Source of the DNA: an uncultured Cohaesibacter sp.
GTDB lineage: Bacteria; Pseudomonadota; Alphaproteobacteria; Rhizobiales; Cohaesibacteraceae
NCBI RefSeq assembly: GCF_963676485.1
Contig: NZ_OY781114.1
Coordinates: 3,364,501 to 3,428,500, forward strand
Direction: 5' to 3'
DNA: 64,000 nt
A model generated the notes under the pieces. That model was given only the letters and a program-made list of their open reading frames with translations. It searched no databases and was not told the DNA's origin. Position 1 is the first letter of the stretch. The number at the start of each line of letters is the position of its first letter. A program made the translations under genes and the position numbers. Positions 26,188 to 34,726 of the stretch are shown in pieces.

Positions 26188-27185
26188 TCATGTCTGTAAA
26201 ATCTGTCTTTGCCCTGGTTATTGCCGCTCTCATTGCTGTTTTGCTTTATGGGTCGGTCTTTCTGGTCTATCCGTCTGAGCAGGCTGTTGTCACCCAGTTT
26301 GGCCGTATCGAACGGGCTGTGCGCGAACCGGGTCTGTATTTCAAGACTCCGTTCATTCAGAGCGTTGAATATCTGGACAAGCGTGCACGCTATCTGGAGC
26401 AGTCCGAGCGTGAGGTTATCGCCTCTGGCAAGAAACGCCTTCTGGTCGATTCCTTTGCGCGTTATCAGATTACCGATCCGATCGTGTTCAAGCGTCAGGC
26501 CAAGTTCCTTTCCAACTTCGAAAGCCAGTTGAACGGCTTTATGGAAGCATCGCTGCGTGACGTTGTTGCCGAATATACCTTCAAGGATATCGTGCGCGAC
26601 AAACGTGACGAGCTGGTCGAACTGATCCGCAAGAGCGTGGATGAGAAAACCCAGCGACTTGGGGTTACTCTGGTTGACTATCGCATCCGCCGTGCTGACC
26701 TTCCGAAAGAGAACTCCGAGGCTGTCTATCGTCAGATGCAGACCGAACGTCAGCAGGAAGCCAATGGTATCCGCGCCGATGGTGAGAAGCTTTCCCAGCA
26801 GATCCGTTCTGTGGCAGATCGTAATGCAACGGTTATTATCGCCAATGCAAAGCGGGATGCTGAAATCCAGCGCGGTGTCGGGGATGCGCTTCGGAACAAT
26901 ATCTTCGCAGCGGCTTATGGCAAGAATTCGGATTTCTTCGAATTCTACCGCACCATGAAGGCGTATGAGAATAGCCTCTCCAATGGTGATACGCGTCTGG
27001 TTCTGTCGCCTGATGGTGAGTTCTTCAGCTATTTCAATAATGCTGGTGACTCTCCTGCCGCGATCGTATCGCCTGCTGCAGATGGTTCTTCGGACACTGT
27101 TACTGAGCCGGCTGAGCCGGTTGAACCGGCAGCTGCAGCTGATGCGCCTGCTATCGCGCAAGAGCCTGCGGTCTCTGCAAACTGA
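26184..27185 (+). CDS. hflC: HflC, membrane protease regulator (SPFH family)
   Basis: 333 residues, one N-terminal membrane helix (about 8-27), then the SPFH domain (VYPSEQAVVTQFGRIERAVREPGL starts it; LLVDSFARYQITDP and EVIASGKKR follow). The Pro/Ala/Glu-rich C-terminal 50 residues are a poorly conserved extra. Partner of HflK for FtsH control. Overlaps hflK and is followed by the DUF2065 gene, a common alphaproteobacterial trio with a DegP-type protease after it. A second ATG at 26190 is possible. Confidence 0.95.
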   Translation: MIMSVKSVFALVIAALIAVLLYGSVFLVYPSEQAVVTQFGRIERAVREPGLYFKTPFIQSVEYLDKRARYLEQSEREVIASGKKRLLVDSFARYQITDPIVFKRQAKFLSNFESQLNGFMEASLRDVVAEYTFKDIVRDKRDELVELIRKSVDEKTQRLGVTLVDYRIRRADLPKENSEAVYRQMQTERQQEANGIRADGEKLSQQIRSVADRNATVIIANAKRDAEIQRGVGDALRNNIFAAAYGKNSDFFEFYRTMKAYENSLSNGDTRLVLSPDGEFFSYFNNAGDSPAAIVSPAADGSSDTVTEPAEPVEPAAAADAPAIAQEPAVSAN

Positions 27186-27206
27186 GACCCTGATCAAGTA
27201 GAATAG

Positions 27207-27247
27207 AAGGCTTGCGCGGAGGTGTTTATTCGCTCTGCGCAAGCCTT
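27207..27247 (+). repeat. Long inverted repeat between hflC and DUF2065 gene
   Basis: AAGGCTTGCGC and GCGCAAGCCTT, perfect 11-bp arms around 19 bases. No T run follows. It would form a stable hairpin in the hflC-DUF2065 mRNA and may lower expression of the downstream gene. Confidence 0.7.
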
Positions 27248-27274
27248 GCCATTATCCGGCACCATGAGGGCACT

Positions 27275-27460
27275 ATGTCAGATTTTCTAGCCGCTATCGG
27301 TCTGGTCTTCGTGATTGAAGGCTTTTTGTGGGCCGCGATGCCGCGCAGCATGAAGCGCATGATGCTGGAAATCGCGACAATTCCCGGTAGCAATCTTAGA
27401 ATTGGTGGTATTGTTGCCATGATTTTCGGGGTTGTGGTTGTCTGGATGATCCGCGGCTGA
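27275..27460 (+). CDS. DUF2065 (YjeT-like) small membrane protein
   Basis: 61 residues from ATG 27275 with GAGGG ahead. Two hydrophobic segments (about 5-21 and 42-58) with MPRSMKRMM and LRIGGIVAMIFGVVVVW, the DUF2065 pattern. Function unknown; it usually follows hflKC, here at 89 bp, which hints at a role near that complex. An upstream in-frame start at 27212 lies inside the inverted repeat and is less likely. Confidence 0.85.
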   Translation: MSDFLAAIGLVFVIEGFLWAAMPRSMKRMMLEIATIPGSNLRIGGIVAMIFGVVVVWMIRG

Positions 27461-27627
27461 CGTTGCTCACCTTTGCCGAATGCGCTGAAACCACTGCGCG
27501 TCGGAGTTATCTCCCATCCATTTCGTCTTCTTTCTTGCGCGTGCGTCCTTCTTCTTTTAAGGCTGAAAGCCACTGGAGTTTTCGCTGTGAAGGGGCTCAG
27601 CCCACCAGTGCGTAAGGAAAAAGAATC

Positions 27628-28089
27628 ATGATCCGTTTTTTCATCGCTGCATTGCTATTTCTCGCGGGTCCCGCCTTCGCTGAAACATGCGAGAAGGGGG
27701 CAGTGTTTGAGGCCAAGGATAGCGATGGCAACTTGCATGTCTTGAAAACCAATGGTCTTGGCGATCCGTTTGTCTTTGAAATGCATACCGCCGGTTATCT
27801 CGTCTGGTCCCTTAACGCCGAAGAGGATTGTTCCGATGGTATATCCATGTGCTGGATGAGTGTTCAGACGACGGAGGAAGAGCCGATAGATATTCCCGTC
27901 GAGACAATAGAGGAGCAGGGCAGCCTGAAATATTATGTGTTTGCGCATTTGCGCCAGACACTGGCCAGCATGAAAATGGATGATGAGCAGTTTGACACCA
28001 TGGCGCAATGGAATATCGAACGGCCTGATGATCCGTTCGAGAGCTTGGCCATGCCTGTCAATGTGTATGCATTCAAACGCTGCAGATAA
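27628..28089 (+). CDS. Exported protein of unknown function
   Basis: 153 residues. Signal peptide MIRFFIAALLFLAGPAFA with an AFA-E cleavage site near 18/19. The mature part has four Cys (near the start, at EDCSDG, MCW, and the last residues), which could form two disulfides in the periplasm. Acidic overall; no domain known to me. ATG with AAGGAAA ahead. It sits between the hflKC-DUF2065 set and a periplasmic protease gene, both on its strand, so it may work in envelope quality control; that is inference from context only. Confidence 0.75.
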   Translation: MIRFFIAALLFLAGPAFAETCEKGAVFEAKDSDGNLHVLKTNGLGDPFVFEMHTAGYLVWSLNAEEDCSDGISMCWMSVQTTEEEPIDIPVETIEEQGSLKYYVFAHLRQTLASMKMDDEQFDTMAQWNIERPDDPFESLAMPVNVYAFKRCR

Positions 28090-28238
28090 ACCATCTTTCG
28101 ATTCTACAGGGTGGGTGGGCCGCCAAGCATTAAATCGCAGGTCTTGACCAAGGCTCCTTTTACCCGATCAATGAGGCTTTATTTATTTTTTCCTTATACT
28201 GTAAGGTGTCCTTCATAGGATATGGCATTTGCAGTAGA

Positions 28239-28256
28239 CGCGGTCGCTCGACCGCG
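28239..28256. repeat. Perfect inverted repeat in the DegP-like 5' region
   Basis: CGCGGTC-GCTC-GACCGCG, 7-bp perfect arms with a 4-nt loop, ending 17 bp before the protease start codon. In mRNA it would sit next to the GAAAAGG ribosome-binding site, so it may influence translation, or it may be an operator. Confidence 0.6.
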
Positions 28257-28273
28257 CATGGAAAGAAAAGGTC

Positions 28274-29800
28274 ATGACTCTTTTGCACGTTGGTTTGAGG
28301 CTGCAGCATAAAGGCCGCAGAGGGCGAGACCTGGCCTGCCTCTTGGCTCTTGTTCTACCCTTTCTTCTCGCCGCTCCCGCTTCAGCCCAACAAGCAGCTA
28401 AAATCTCGCCTCATGAAACACAGCGCGGACCAAGGAGTGTGGCCGATCTGGCGGAGCGCCTGACGCCTGCCGTGGTCAATATTTCCACTATTTCGCTGGT
28501 TGCTGCCGAAGGCGCGGTGCCTATGCCCAAGGTGCCGGATGGATCTCCGTTCAAGAAATTCTTTGATGACTATTTTGATGAAGATATGGCCGAGATGGAT
28601 CGCAAGCGAAGCTTGCAGTCCCTTGGGTCGGGTTTTGTGGTCGACGCCAAAGGGTTGATCGTGACCAACTATCACGTCATCTCGGAAGCGGATCGGATCA
28701 ATGTCAAATTTCACGATGGGTCAAATTATCGCGCCGAACTTGTCGGGTATGACAGCAAGACAGATCTGGCGCTGCTCAAGGTGGATGCTGAAAAGCCGCT
28801 GCCAACCGTTTCTTTCGGCGGGGCCAAGGATTTGCGCGTTGGCGATTGGGTGATGGCGATTGGCAATCCTTTCGGGCTTGGCGGTTCCGTCTCCATCGGT
28901 ATCGTTTCGGCGCGCAACCGGATTATCAATAACGGGCCCTATGATGATTTTATCCAGACCGACGCGGCCATCAATCGAGGCAATTCCGGCGGGCCGCTGT
29001 TTGATATGTATGGCAATGTTGTCGGTGTGAATACGGCGATCATCTCCCCCACAGGCTCATCCATCGGACTGGGCTTTGCTATCCCGTCTGATATTACCCA
29101 GCGGGTCGTGCAGCAGCTTCTGGATTATGGAGAAGCCCGCCGTGGCTGGCTGGGGGTGCGCATTCAGGAGCTTTCCGTGGATCTGGCCGAGGGGCTGGGC
29201 GTGAGTGAAGTGCGCGGGGCATTGATCACATGGGTGGATAAGGACGGACCAGCTTTTAGCGCTGGGCTCAAATCGGGTGATGTCATTCTGGACTATGATG
29301 GAACGCGTATCGAACGGGTGCGTGACTTGACGCGTCTGGTTGCCGATACGCCAGCGGGCAAGAAAGTTGACGTCGCGTTTGCCCGCAAGGGGCAGGTTCT
29401 TAATCGCACGGTTGTCGTCGCCCAACTTTCGGAGAAAGAGCACAAGGCTGAGAAAATGCCTGATACAGGCTCCAGCGGAGCAACGCTGTTTGGCATGTCT
29501 TTATCGCGGCTCAGTACCCATGCCCGCCGGCAGCATCATCTGGGGGATGATGTGGAAGGGGTCGTTGTCTCCGATGTTGAGGCGGGGAGCCTGGCCGAGC
29601 GCAAAGGCATTGAAGCGGGAATGGTCATTGTCGAGATCAATCAGGAAATTGTCTCATCGCCCAAGAGTTTGATCGAGCGCCTTGAGCGCTTGAAGGCCGA
29701 AGGCAAGACAGCATTTCTGTTTCTTGTCGCAAAGCCGGATGGTGGAGAGTTGGAATTTGTTTCTATCAGGCTTGAGGATGTCGATAGTCTGTTGAACTGA
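28274..29800 (+). CDS. degP: Do-family periplasmic serine protease (DegP/HtrA type)
   Basis: 508 residues. A signal peptide with a long basic N-region precedes the hydrophobic core and ASA-Q cleavage near 38. Catalytic triad: His134 in NYHVIS, Asp164 in KTDLALLK, Ser238 in RGNSGGPLF. Two PDZ domains follow (about 280-370 and 400-500). It degrades or refolds damaged envelope proteins. The linker between the protease and the first PDZ is normal. ATG with GAAAAGG ahead. It is degP- or degQ-like; the exact subtype cannot be told by eye. Ends before a GC-rich terminator. Confidence 0.93.
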   Translation: MTLLHVGLRLQHKGRRGRDLACLLALVLPFLLAAPASAQQAAKISPHETQRGPRSVADLAERLTPAVVNISTISLVAAEGAVPMPKVPDGSPFKKFFDDYFDEDMAEMDRKRSLQSLGSGFVVDAKGLIVTNYHVISEADRINVKFHDGSNYRAELVGYDSKTDLALLKVDAEKPLPTVSFGGAKDLRVGDWVMAIGNPFGLGGSVSIGIVSARNRIINNGPYDDFIQTDAAINRGNSGGPLFDMYGNVVGVNTAIISPTGSSIGLGFAIPSDITQRVVQQLLDYGEARRGWLGVRIQELSVDLAEGLGVSEVRGALITWVDKDGPAFSAGLKSGDVILDYDGTRIERVRDLTRLVADTPAGKKVDVAFARKGQVLNRTVVVAQLSEKEHKAEKMPDTGSSGATLFGMSLSRLSTHARRQHHLGDDVEGVVVSDVEAGSLAERKGIEAGMVIVEINQEIVSSPKSLIERLERLKAEGKTAFLFLVAKPDGGELEFVSIRLEDVDSLLN

Positions 29801-29847
29801 TGGGAAGCGTTGTTCTTATGGGGCGGCCTATAGGGCCGAGGCATAGG

Positions 29848-29869
29848 AAAAGGGGCCTTTTGGCCCCTT
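29848..29869. terminator. Two-way terminator between degP and serB
   Basis: AAAAGGGGCC-TTTT-GGCCCCTT, perfect 6-bp GC stem with A and T tracts on both sides, between two convergent genes. T runs are short. Confidence 0.7.
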
Positions 29870-29943
29870 CATGGTATCTGCAACCTGCTATCGCGGCTGG
29901 CTGTACCCGCGTATTTCTCTCTTATTGCCCTCTCATTGCCTTC

Positions 29944-30837
29944 TCAGGCAAGAACGAAGTCCTCAGCCTTGTAGCCTTGCAGGAACAGAAGGCCGGTGAG
30001 GTCGCCATGGTTGATGACATAGGCGGCCTGTGCAGCCACTGTGGGCTTGGCATGAAGCGCAACACCAGCGCCCGCACTCATGATCATCGGCAGGTCATTG
30101 GCGCCGTCGCCAACGGCCATGGTCTCGGAAGGGTCAAGCTTATGCTCTTTGATGAGAGCGTTGAGGCGGGACAGCTTGGCATCTTTGCCCAGAATGGGCA
30201 TGCCGACCTCACCTGTCAGCAAGCCGTCTTTTTCGATCAGCAGGTTCGCCCGGTCTTCGTCGAAGCCGAGAATTTCGCGTACGCGCGACGTGAAATGGGT
30301 AAATCCGCCCGAGACAAGAGCGCAATAGGCGCCGTTGGCTTTCATGGTGTGCACCAGAGCCTTACCGCCGGGAGTAAAGGTGATGCGCTCTGCAAACAGC
30401 TTGTCCACGATATCGAGGTTGAGGCCCTTGAGCAGACCGACACGCTCCTTGAGCGCTGGTTCGAATTCGATTTCTCCGCGCATGGCGCGTGCGGTGATAT
30501 CGGAAACCTTTTCCTTCAGCCCCACCTCATCAGCCAACTCGTCGATGCATTCCTGCTGGATCATTGTGGAATCCATATCTGCCAGCAACAGCTTTTTCTT
30601 GCGGCCTTTGCTGGGCTGGAAGATCAGATCGACAGGGGCCTTGCCAAAGGCTGCGAACAGCTCGGCACGCAAATTTGCGAAATCCGGGTGACGCGGGATC
30701 ACAAAATCACAAGCAACCCCTTCCATCAGCCAAGTAAAATCTGTATCGACATTGATGATAGATTGAACTTCAGCCACAAGATCGGCGCTGACGGCTGGGT
30801 CAGCTGGCGCGCTAATAAGGGTCAGTGTGAAGGACAT
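29944..30837 (-). CDS. serB: SerB, phosphoserine phosphatase
   Basis: 297 residues. Last step of serine synthesis: hydrolysis of phosphoserine. HAD fold with DMDST (catalytic Asp 87 and 89), a Ser in LVSGGFTHF (motif II), a Lys in the LLIEKDGL/GKDAKL region, and GDGANDLPMI (motif IV). The first 75 residues are an ACT-like N-terminal domain as in many alphaproteobacterial SerB. ATG; divergent from miaA with 47 bp between starts, so the two promoters share that space. Confidence 0.95.
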   Translation of the reverse strand: MSFTLTLISAPADPAVSADLVAEVQSIINVDTDFTWLMEGVACDFVIPRHPDFANLRAELFAAFGKAPVDLIFQPSKGRKKKLLLADMDSTMIQQECIDELADEVGLKEKVSDITARAMRGEIEFEPALKERVGLLKGLNLDIVDKLFAERITFTPGGKALVHTMKANGAYCALVSGGFTHFTSRVREILGFDEDRANLLIEKDGLLTGEVGMPILGKDAKLSRLNALIKEHKLDPSETMAVGDGANDLPMIMSAGAGVALHAKPTVAAQAAYVINHGDLTGLLFLQGYKAEDFVLA

Positions 30838-30884
30838 GACAGCTCCAAAAATGGGAACCTCTTATCGAGAGGCTGCAGACTCGC

Positions 30885-31838
30885 GTGATTGATAGCGGAA
30901 CACAGATTGCTACGGCTCCGTCAGCGGTGTTGATAGCTGGGCCAACGGCCAGCGGCAAGTCATCTCTTGCACTAAGACTTGCACAAATCGTTGATGGTGT
31001 GATTATCAACGCCGATTCAATGCAGATTTATGACCAATTGTCTATTCTCTCGGCCCGCCCCACGCCCGAAGAGATGGGGGATGTGGAGCATCGACTCTAT
31101 GGTTATGTGGATCCGGCCGAGCGCTATTCTGTAGGCCGCTGGCTTGATGATGTGGTTGCGGCCATCAAGGACGTCAGGGCAGGGGGGCAATGTCCCATTC
31201 TGGTGGGGGGCACAGGGCTCTATTTCAAAGCGCTGCTCGAAGGGCTGAACGTGGTTCCCGATGTCCCCGAGAGCATACGAAATTTTTGGGAAAGTGAGTT
31301 GGATCGGCTGCAGAGCCCCGAAGCACTGCATACCATTCTTGCTCAACGGGACCCGGAGATGGCGGCCACGCTCAAGCCTGCCGATGGACAGCGCATCCTG
31401 AGGGCGCTTGAGATCCTCGAGGCTACCGGAAAATCCCTGCTGGAATGGCAAAGGAATCCGGTGCTGCGTCACGATCCAACCATTGTGCAAGGTGCCATCA
31501 AGCTGGCGCTCTGCCCGCCGCGCGATCTGGTTTACAAGAAAATAGAGGCCCGTTTCGATCAGATGGTCGAGCTTGGCGGTATCAGAGAGGCTGTGACTAT
31601 GGCGAGCCTCGGGCTTGATCCTGACCTGCCAGCCATGAAGGCGATCGGCGTTTCCTATCTTGCAAGCTTCGATGAGGGGCTTCTTGATTATGATGAGGCC
31701 ATCCGTCTGTGCAAGCGCGATACGCGGCGCTATGCCAAAAGGCAGATGACCTGGATCCGCAATCAGATGTCTGATTGGCCCCTTTTTGATAGCGCTGAGG
31801 ATGCAATTGCCCGTTTTTTGATAGAAATGAAAAAATAG
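30885..31838 (+). CDS. miaA: MiaA, tRNA dimethylallyltransferase
   Basis: 317 residues. Adds dimethylallyl to A37 of tRNAs reading U-initial codons. P-loop GPTASGKS at 19-26, then INADSMQIYDQL with the substrate Asp, GGTGLYFKALLEGL, and RYAKRQMTWIRNQ near the end. GTG start; its ribosome-binding site GAGAGG is rather far (about 12 bp). Divergent from serB. Because MiaA-modified tRNAs read Leu codons, it could affect the leader peptides downstream, though that is only inference. Confidence 0.94.
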   Translation: MIDSGTQIATAPSAVLIAGPTASGKSSLALRLAQIVDGVIINADSMQIYDQLSILSARPTPEEMGDVEHRLYGYVDPAERYSVGRWLDDVVAAIKDVRAGGQCPILVGGTGLYFKALLEGLNVVPDVPESIRNFWESELDRLQSPEALHTILAQRDPEMAATLKPADGQRILRALEILEATGKSLLEWQRNPVLRHDPTIVQGAIKLALCPPRDLVYKKIEARFDQMVELGGIREAVTMASLGLDPDLPAMKAIGVSYLASFDEGLLDYDEAIRLCKRDTRRYAKRQMTWIRNQMSDWPLFDSAEDAIARFLIEMKK

Positions 31839-31894
31839 GAGGTGGGAAACTGGTCTAATATTGCTGGCATTCCCAAAAATTGTGGCAAAGCGGG

Positions 31895-31923
31895 TTGACC
31901 TTGCCGGATTGAGAGATTAACGT
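31895..31923 (+). promoter_or_regulatory. Candidate promoter for the ilv leader
   Basis: TTGACC is followed 17 bp later by a weak TAACGT. The start would be about 28 bp before the leader ATG. Only the -35 is a good match. Confidence 0.4.
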
Positions 31924-31957
31924 GCCTCGCGAAACGAACGGAAAGCTTGTAGCGATT

Positions 31958-32014
31958 ATGCGAAATATTCTTGTGATTCTAGTGGGTAGGCGCGCTGCTG
32001 TGATGATTGGGTAA
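31958..32014 (+). CDS. ilv operon leader peptide (attenuator)
   Basis: 18 residues, MRNILVILVGRRAAVMIG. Six consecutive branched-chain codons ATT CTT GTG ATT CTA GTG lie early in it, with further Val and Ile near the end. A GGAAAG element is upstream and an intrinsic terminator begins 25 bp after the stop, ahead of ilvB. The GGCGCGC (31988-31994) within the leader can pair with GCGCGTCC (32032-32039) just before the terminator stem, a plausible antiterminator. This is the layout of ribosome-controlled attenuation: when charged Ile, Leu or Val tRNA is short, the ribosome stalls and the terminator is avoided. Confidence 0.85.
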   Translation: MRNILVILVGRRAAVMIG

Positions 32015-32039
32015 TCATTGCAAATGGTGGTGCGCGTCC

Positions 32040-32063
32040 GGGGCCTTTAAGGGGCCCTTTTTT
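32040..32063 (+). terminator. ilv attenuator terminator
   Basis: GGGCC pairs with GGCCC across a 7-base loop with possible inner pairs, then six T. It lies between the leader peptide stop and ilvB, with 172 bp still to go to the ilvB start, so it must be conditional. Confidence 0.8.
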
Positions 32064-32190
32064 ATTGCCTGATTGGAAATGACAAGGCGTTGTTATATCG
32101 GTTTCATGGTTTGCGGGCGGAAGGGCCAATGCTGTCGGGAGGAGTGTTCGGGGTAACCTGATCGGTTTCTGGCAGATGATTGAGAAAATG

Positions 32191-32222
32191 GAGCCTCGTG
32201 CTGTGCGAAGGCTCGGGTTTTT
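32191..32222 (+). terminator. Second hairpin with T run just before ilvB
   Basis: GAGCC pairs with GGCTC, then GGGTTTTT. It ends at the AAGGA ribosome-binding site of ilvB. Either a second intrinsic terminator or a structure that affects ilvB translation. Confidence 0.5.
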
Positions 32223-32235
32223 AAGGAATGGATGA

Positions 32236-34005
32236 ATGACACGGCAGATGACGGGTGCTGAGATGGTTATTCGTGCTCTGAAAGATCAGGGTGTGGACCA
32301 TATTTTTGGCTATCCTGGGGGCGCAGTTCTCCCGATCTATGATGAAATCTTTCAGCAGGAAGATATTCGTCACATTCTCGTGCGCCATGAACAGGGCGCT
32401 GGCCATGCAGCAGAGGGCTATGCCCGTTCAACCGGTAAAGTGGGCGTGCTTCTTGTGACCTCCGGCCCGGGGGCCACCAATGCCGTGACCCCTCTGGCTG
32501 ATGCGCTGATGGATTCCATTCCTTTGGTTTGCATTACCGGGCAGGTTCCCACATCTCTGATCGGTTCTGATGCCTTTCAGGAGTGCGATACCTCCGGCAT
32601 TACGCGCCCCTGTACCAAGCATAATTATCTGGTTCGGTCCATCGAGGATCTGCCACGCATTCTGCATGAGGCCTTCTATGTTGCGCGCTCCGGTCGACCA
32701 GGGCCGGTTGTCGTTGATATTCCCAAGGATGTCCAGTTTGCCAGCGGCATCTATCATGGACCGAGCAATGTCAGCCACAAGACATATCATCCGCAGATCA
32801 AGGGTGATCTGGAATCGGTTCGCAAGGCTGTCGAGATGCTGGTTTCTGCCAAGAAGCCTATGCTCTATACCGGTGGTGGCGTTATCAACTCGGGCACGGA
32901 AGCCTGTCAGATGCTGCGCGAGCTGGTCGACCTGACCGGCTTCCCGATCACCTCCACATTGATGGGCTTGGGTGCCTATCCGGCATCGGGCAAGGAATGG
33001 CTCGGCATGCTGGGTATGCACGGCACCTATGAGGCCAACATGGCCATGCATGAGTGCGATGTCATGCTGTGCGTTGGTGCGCGGTTCGATGACCGTATCA
33101 CGGGACGGCTTGATGCCTTCTCGCCCAACTCCAAGAAGATCCACATCGATATCGATGCATCCTCGATCAACAAGATTGTTCAGGTGGATCTGCCGATCGT
33201 TGGAGATGTCGGGCATGTTCTGGAAGATATGGTGCGCATTTGGCGGGCCAGCAGCAAGAAAACCGACAAGGAAGCTCTGGCGACCTGGTGGGAGCAGATC
33301 AAGATCTGGCGCAAGCGGGATTGTCTGGCCTATCGACCCAATGAAGATATCATCATGCCGCAATTTGCTTTGCAGCGCTTGAATGAAAAGCTGAAGGGCA
33401 AGGACTTTTACATCACCACCGAGGTCGGGCAGCATCAGATGTGGGCCGCCCAGTTCATTGATTTTGAGGAGCCGCATCGCTGGATGACGTCCGGTGGCCT
33501 GGGTACAATGGGCTATGGTTTCCCTGCCGCACTTGGGGTGCAGACGGCCCATCCGGAAAGTCTGGTTGTCGACATTGCCGGTGATGGCTCCGTTCAGATG
33601 AATATTCAGGAGCTTTCAACGGCCATCCAGCATAACCTGCCGGTCAAGATCATGATCCTGAACAATGAGCATCTGGGCATGGTGCGCCAGTGGCAGCAGC
33701 TGTTGCATGGCAACCGGCTCTCGAACTCCTATGTCGAGGCGATGCCGGACTTTGTGAAGCTGGCAGAAGCTTATGGCGCCAAGGGTATTTATTGCGACAA
33801 GCCGCATCAATTGGATGCCGCGATTGATGAAATGATTGCCTATGACGGTCCTGTTATTTTCGATTGCCGTGTTGCCAAATTGGCAAACTGCTTCCCGATG
33901 ATCCCGTCGGGGCGGGCACACAACGATATGCTGTTTTCTGAAGAAGCAGAAGACGCGAGCAAAATCGCTACGGCCATTGGGGAAGCGGGCAAGAAACTCG
34001 TCTGA
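32236..34005 (+). CDS. ilvB: Acetolactate synthase, catalytic (large) subunit
   Basis: 589 residues. TPP- and FAD-dependent condensation of two pyruvates, or pyruvate with 2-ketobutyrate: first shared step of Ile, Val and Leu synthesis. GYPGGAVLPIYDE with nearby active Glu, RHEQGAGHAAEGYAR, TSGPGATNAVTPLADAL, and the TPP motif GDGSVQMNIQEL...ILNN are all there. Start ATG 32236 chosen among three closely spaced ATG because of AAGGA 8 bp ahead. Length normal. Directly followed by the small subunit. Also named ilvI in some genomes. Confidence 0.97.
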   Translation: MTRQMTGAEMVIRALKDQGVDHIFGYPGGAVLPIYDEIFQQEDIRHILVRHEQGAGHAAEGYARSTGKVGVLLVTSGPGATNAVTPLADALMDSIPLVCITGQVPTSLIGSDAFQECDTSGITRPCTKHNYLVRSIEDLPRILHEAFYVARSGRPGPVVVDIPKDVQFASGIYHGPSNVSHKTYHPQIKGDLESVRKAVEMLVSAKKPMLYTGGGVINSGTEACQMLRELVDLTGFPITSTLMGLGAYPASGKEWLGMLGMHGTYEANMAMHECDVMLCVGARFDDRITGRLDAFSPNSKKIHIDIDASSINKIVQVDLPIVGDVGHVLEDMVRIWRASSKKTDKEALATWWEQIKIWRKRDCLAYRPNEDIIMPQFALQRLNEKLKGKDFYITTEVGQHQMWAAQFIDFEEPHRWMTSGGLGTMGYGFPAALGVQTAHPESLVVDIAGDGSVQMNIQELSTAIQHNLPVKIMILNNEHLGMVRQWQQLLHGNRLSNSYVEAMPDFVKLAEAYGAKGIYCDKPHQLDAAIDEMIAYDGPVIFDCRVAKLANCFPMIPSGRAHNDMLFSEEAEDASKIATAIGEAGKKLV

Positions 34006-34045
34006 CCGGTAACGCAACACGCATTTCAAAAGAAGGAACGGCAAG

Positions 34046-34588
34046 ATGCAACAAGGATCTGCCTATTTCATTGAAGAAGTATCGACTGTTCAAGAAACGC
34101 ACACGCTATCTGTTCTCGTGGACAACGAACCGGGTGTGCTGGCGCGCGTAATCGGCCTCTTTTCCGGACGGGGATACAATATCGACTCTCTCACTGTGTC
34201 TGAAACCTCCCATGAGGAGCATATTTCGCGCATCACCATCGTAACGACCGCAACGCCTCCGGTGCTGCAGCAGATCCGCTCGCAGTTGGGGCGTCTGGTG
34301 CCGGTGCATGAAGTCGCGGACCTGTCGACTTTCGAAGTTGCTCCGCTTGAGAGGGAGCTTGCCTTGATTAAGGTCGCCGGAACGGGCGATAAAAGAGTGG
34401 AAGCCCTCAGATTGGCTGATGCATTTCGTGCTACGGTGATTGATGCTACGGCTGATCATTTTGTTTTTGAGATGACAGGTCGTAAAAACAAGATCGAACA
34501 GTTTATCACGATTATGCAGCCGCTCGGGCTGGTCGAGGTGTGCCGCACCGGCGTGGTGGCCCTGCGCCGCGGGCAAGATAAAACCTGA
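34046..34588 (+). CDS. ilvN: Acetolactate synthase, regulatory (small) subunit
   Basis: 180 residues (ilvH type). N-terminal ACT domain (HTLSVLVDNEPGVLARVIGLFSGRGYNIDSL), then the C-terminal half with LERELALIKV and TGRKNKIEQFI. It activates the large subunit and makes it sensitive to valine. 40 bp after ilvB with GAAGGAA ahead of the ATG. Length matches the long small subunits of alphaproteobacteria. Confidence 0.96.
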   Translation: MQQGSAYFIEEVSTVQETHTLSVLVDNEPGVLARVIGLFSGRGYNIDSLTVSETSHEEHISRITIVTTATPPVLQQIRSQLGRLVPVHEVADLSTFEVAPLERELALIKVAGTGDKRVEALRLADAFRATVIDATADHFVFEMTGRKNKIEQFITIMQPLGLVEVCRTGVVALRRGQDKT

Positions 34589-34726
34589 GGAACGCCTCCG
34601 GGTGGCGATTGGGAACCGATTGATCGGGCTTTGTGTTTGAGGCGGATGGCTCAGCAGATGGCTCGATCAAATCTTCTTCTACCGGGGTGGCTTTCGTTGG
34701 GTTGCCGTTGGAAGGACTGAAATTCT

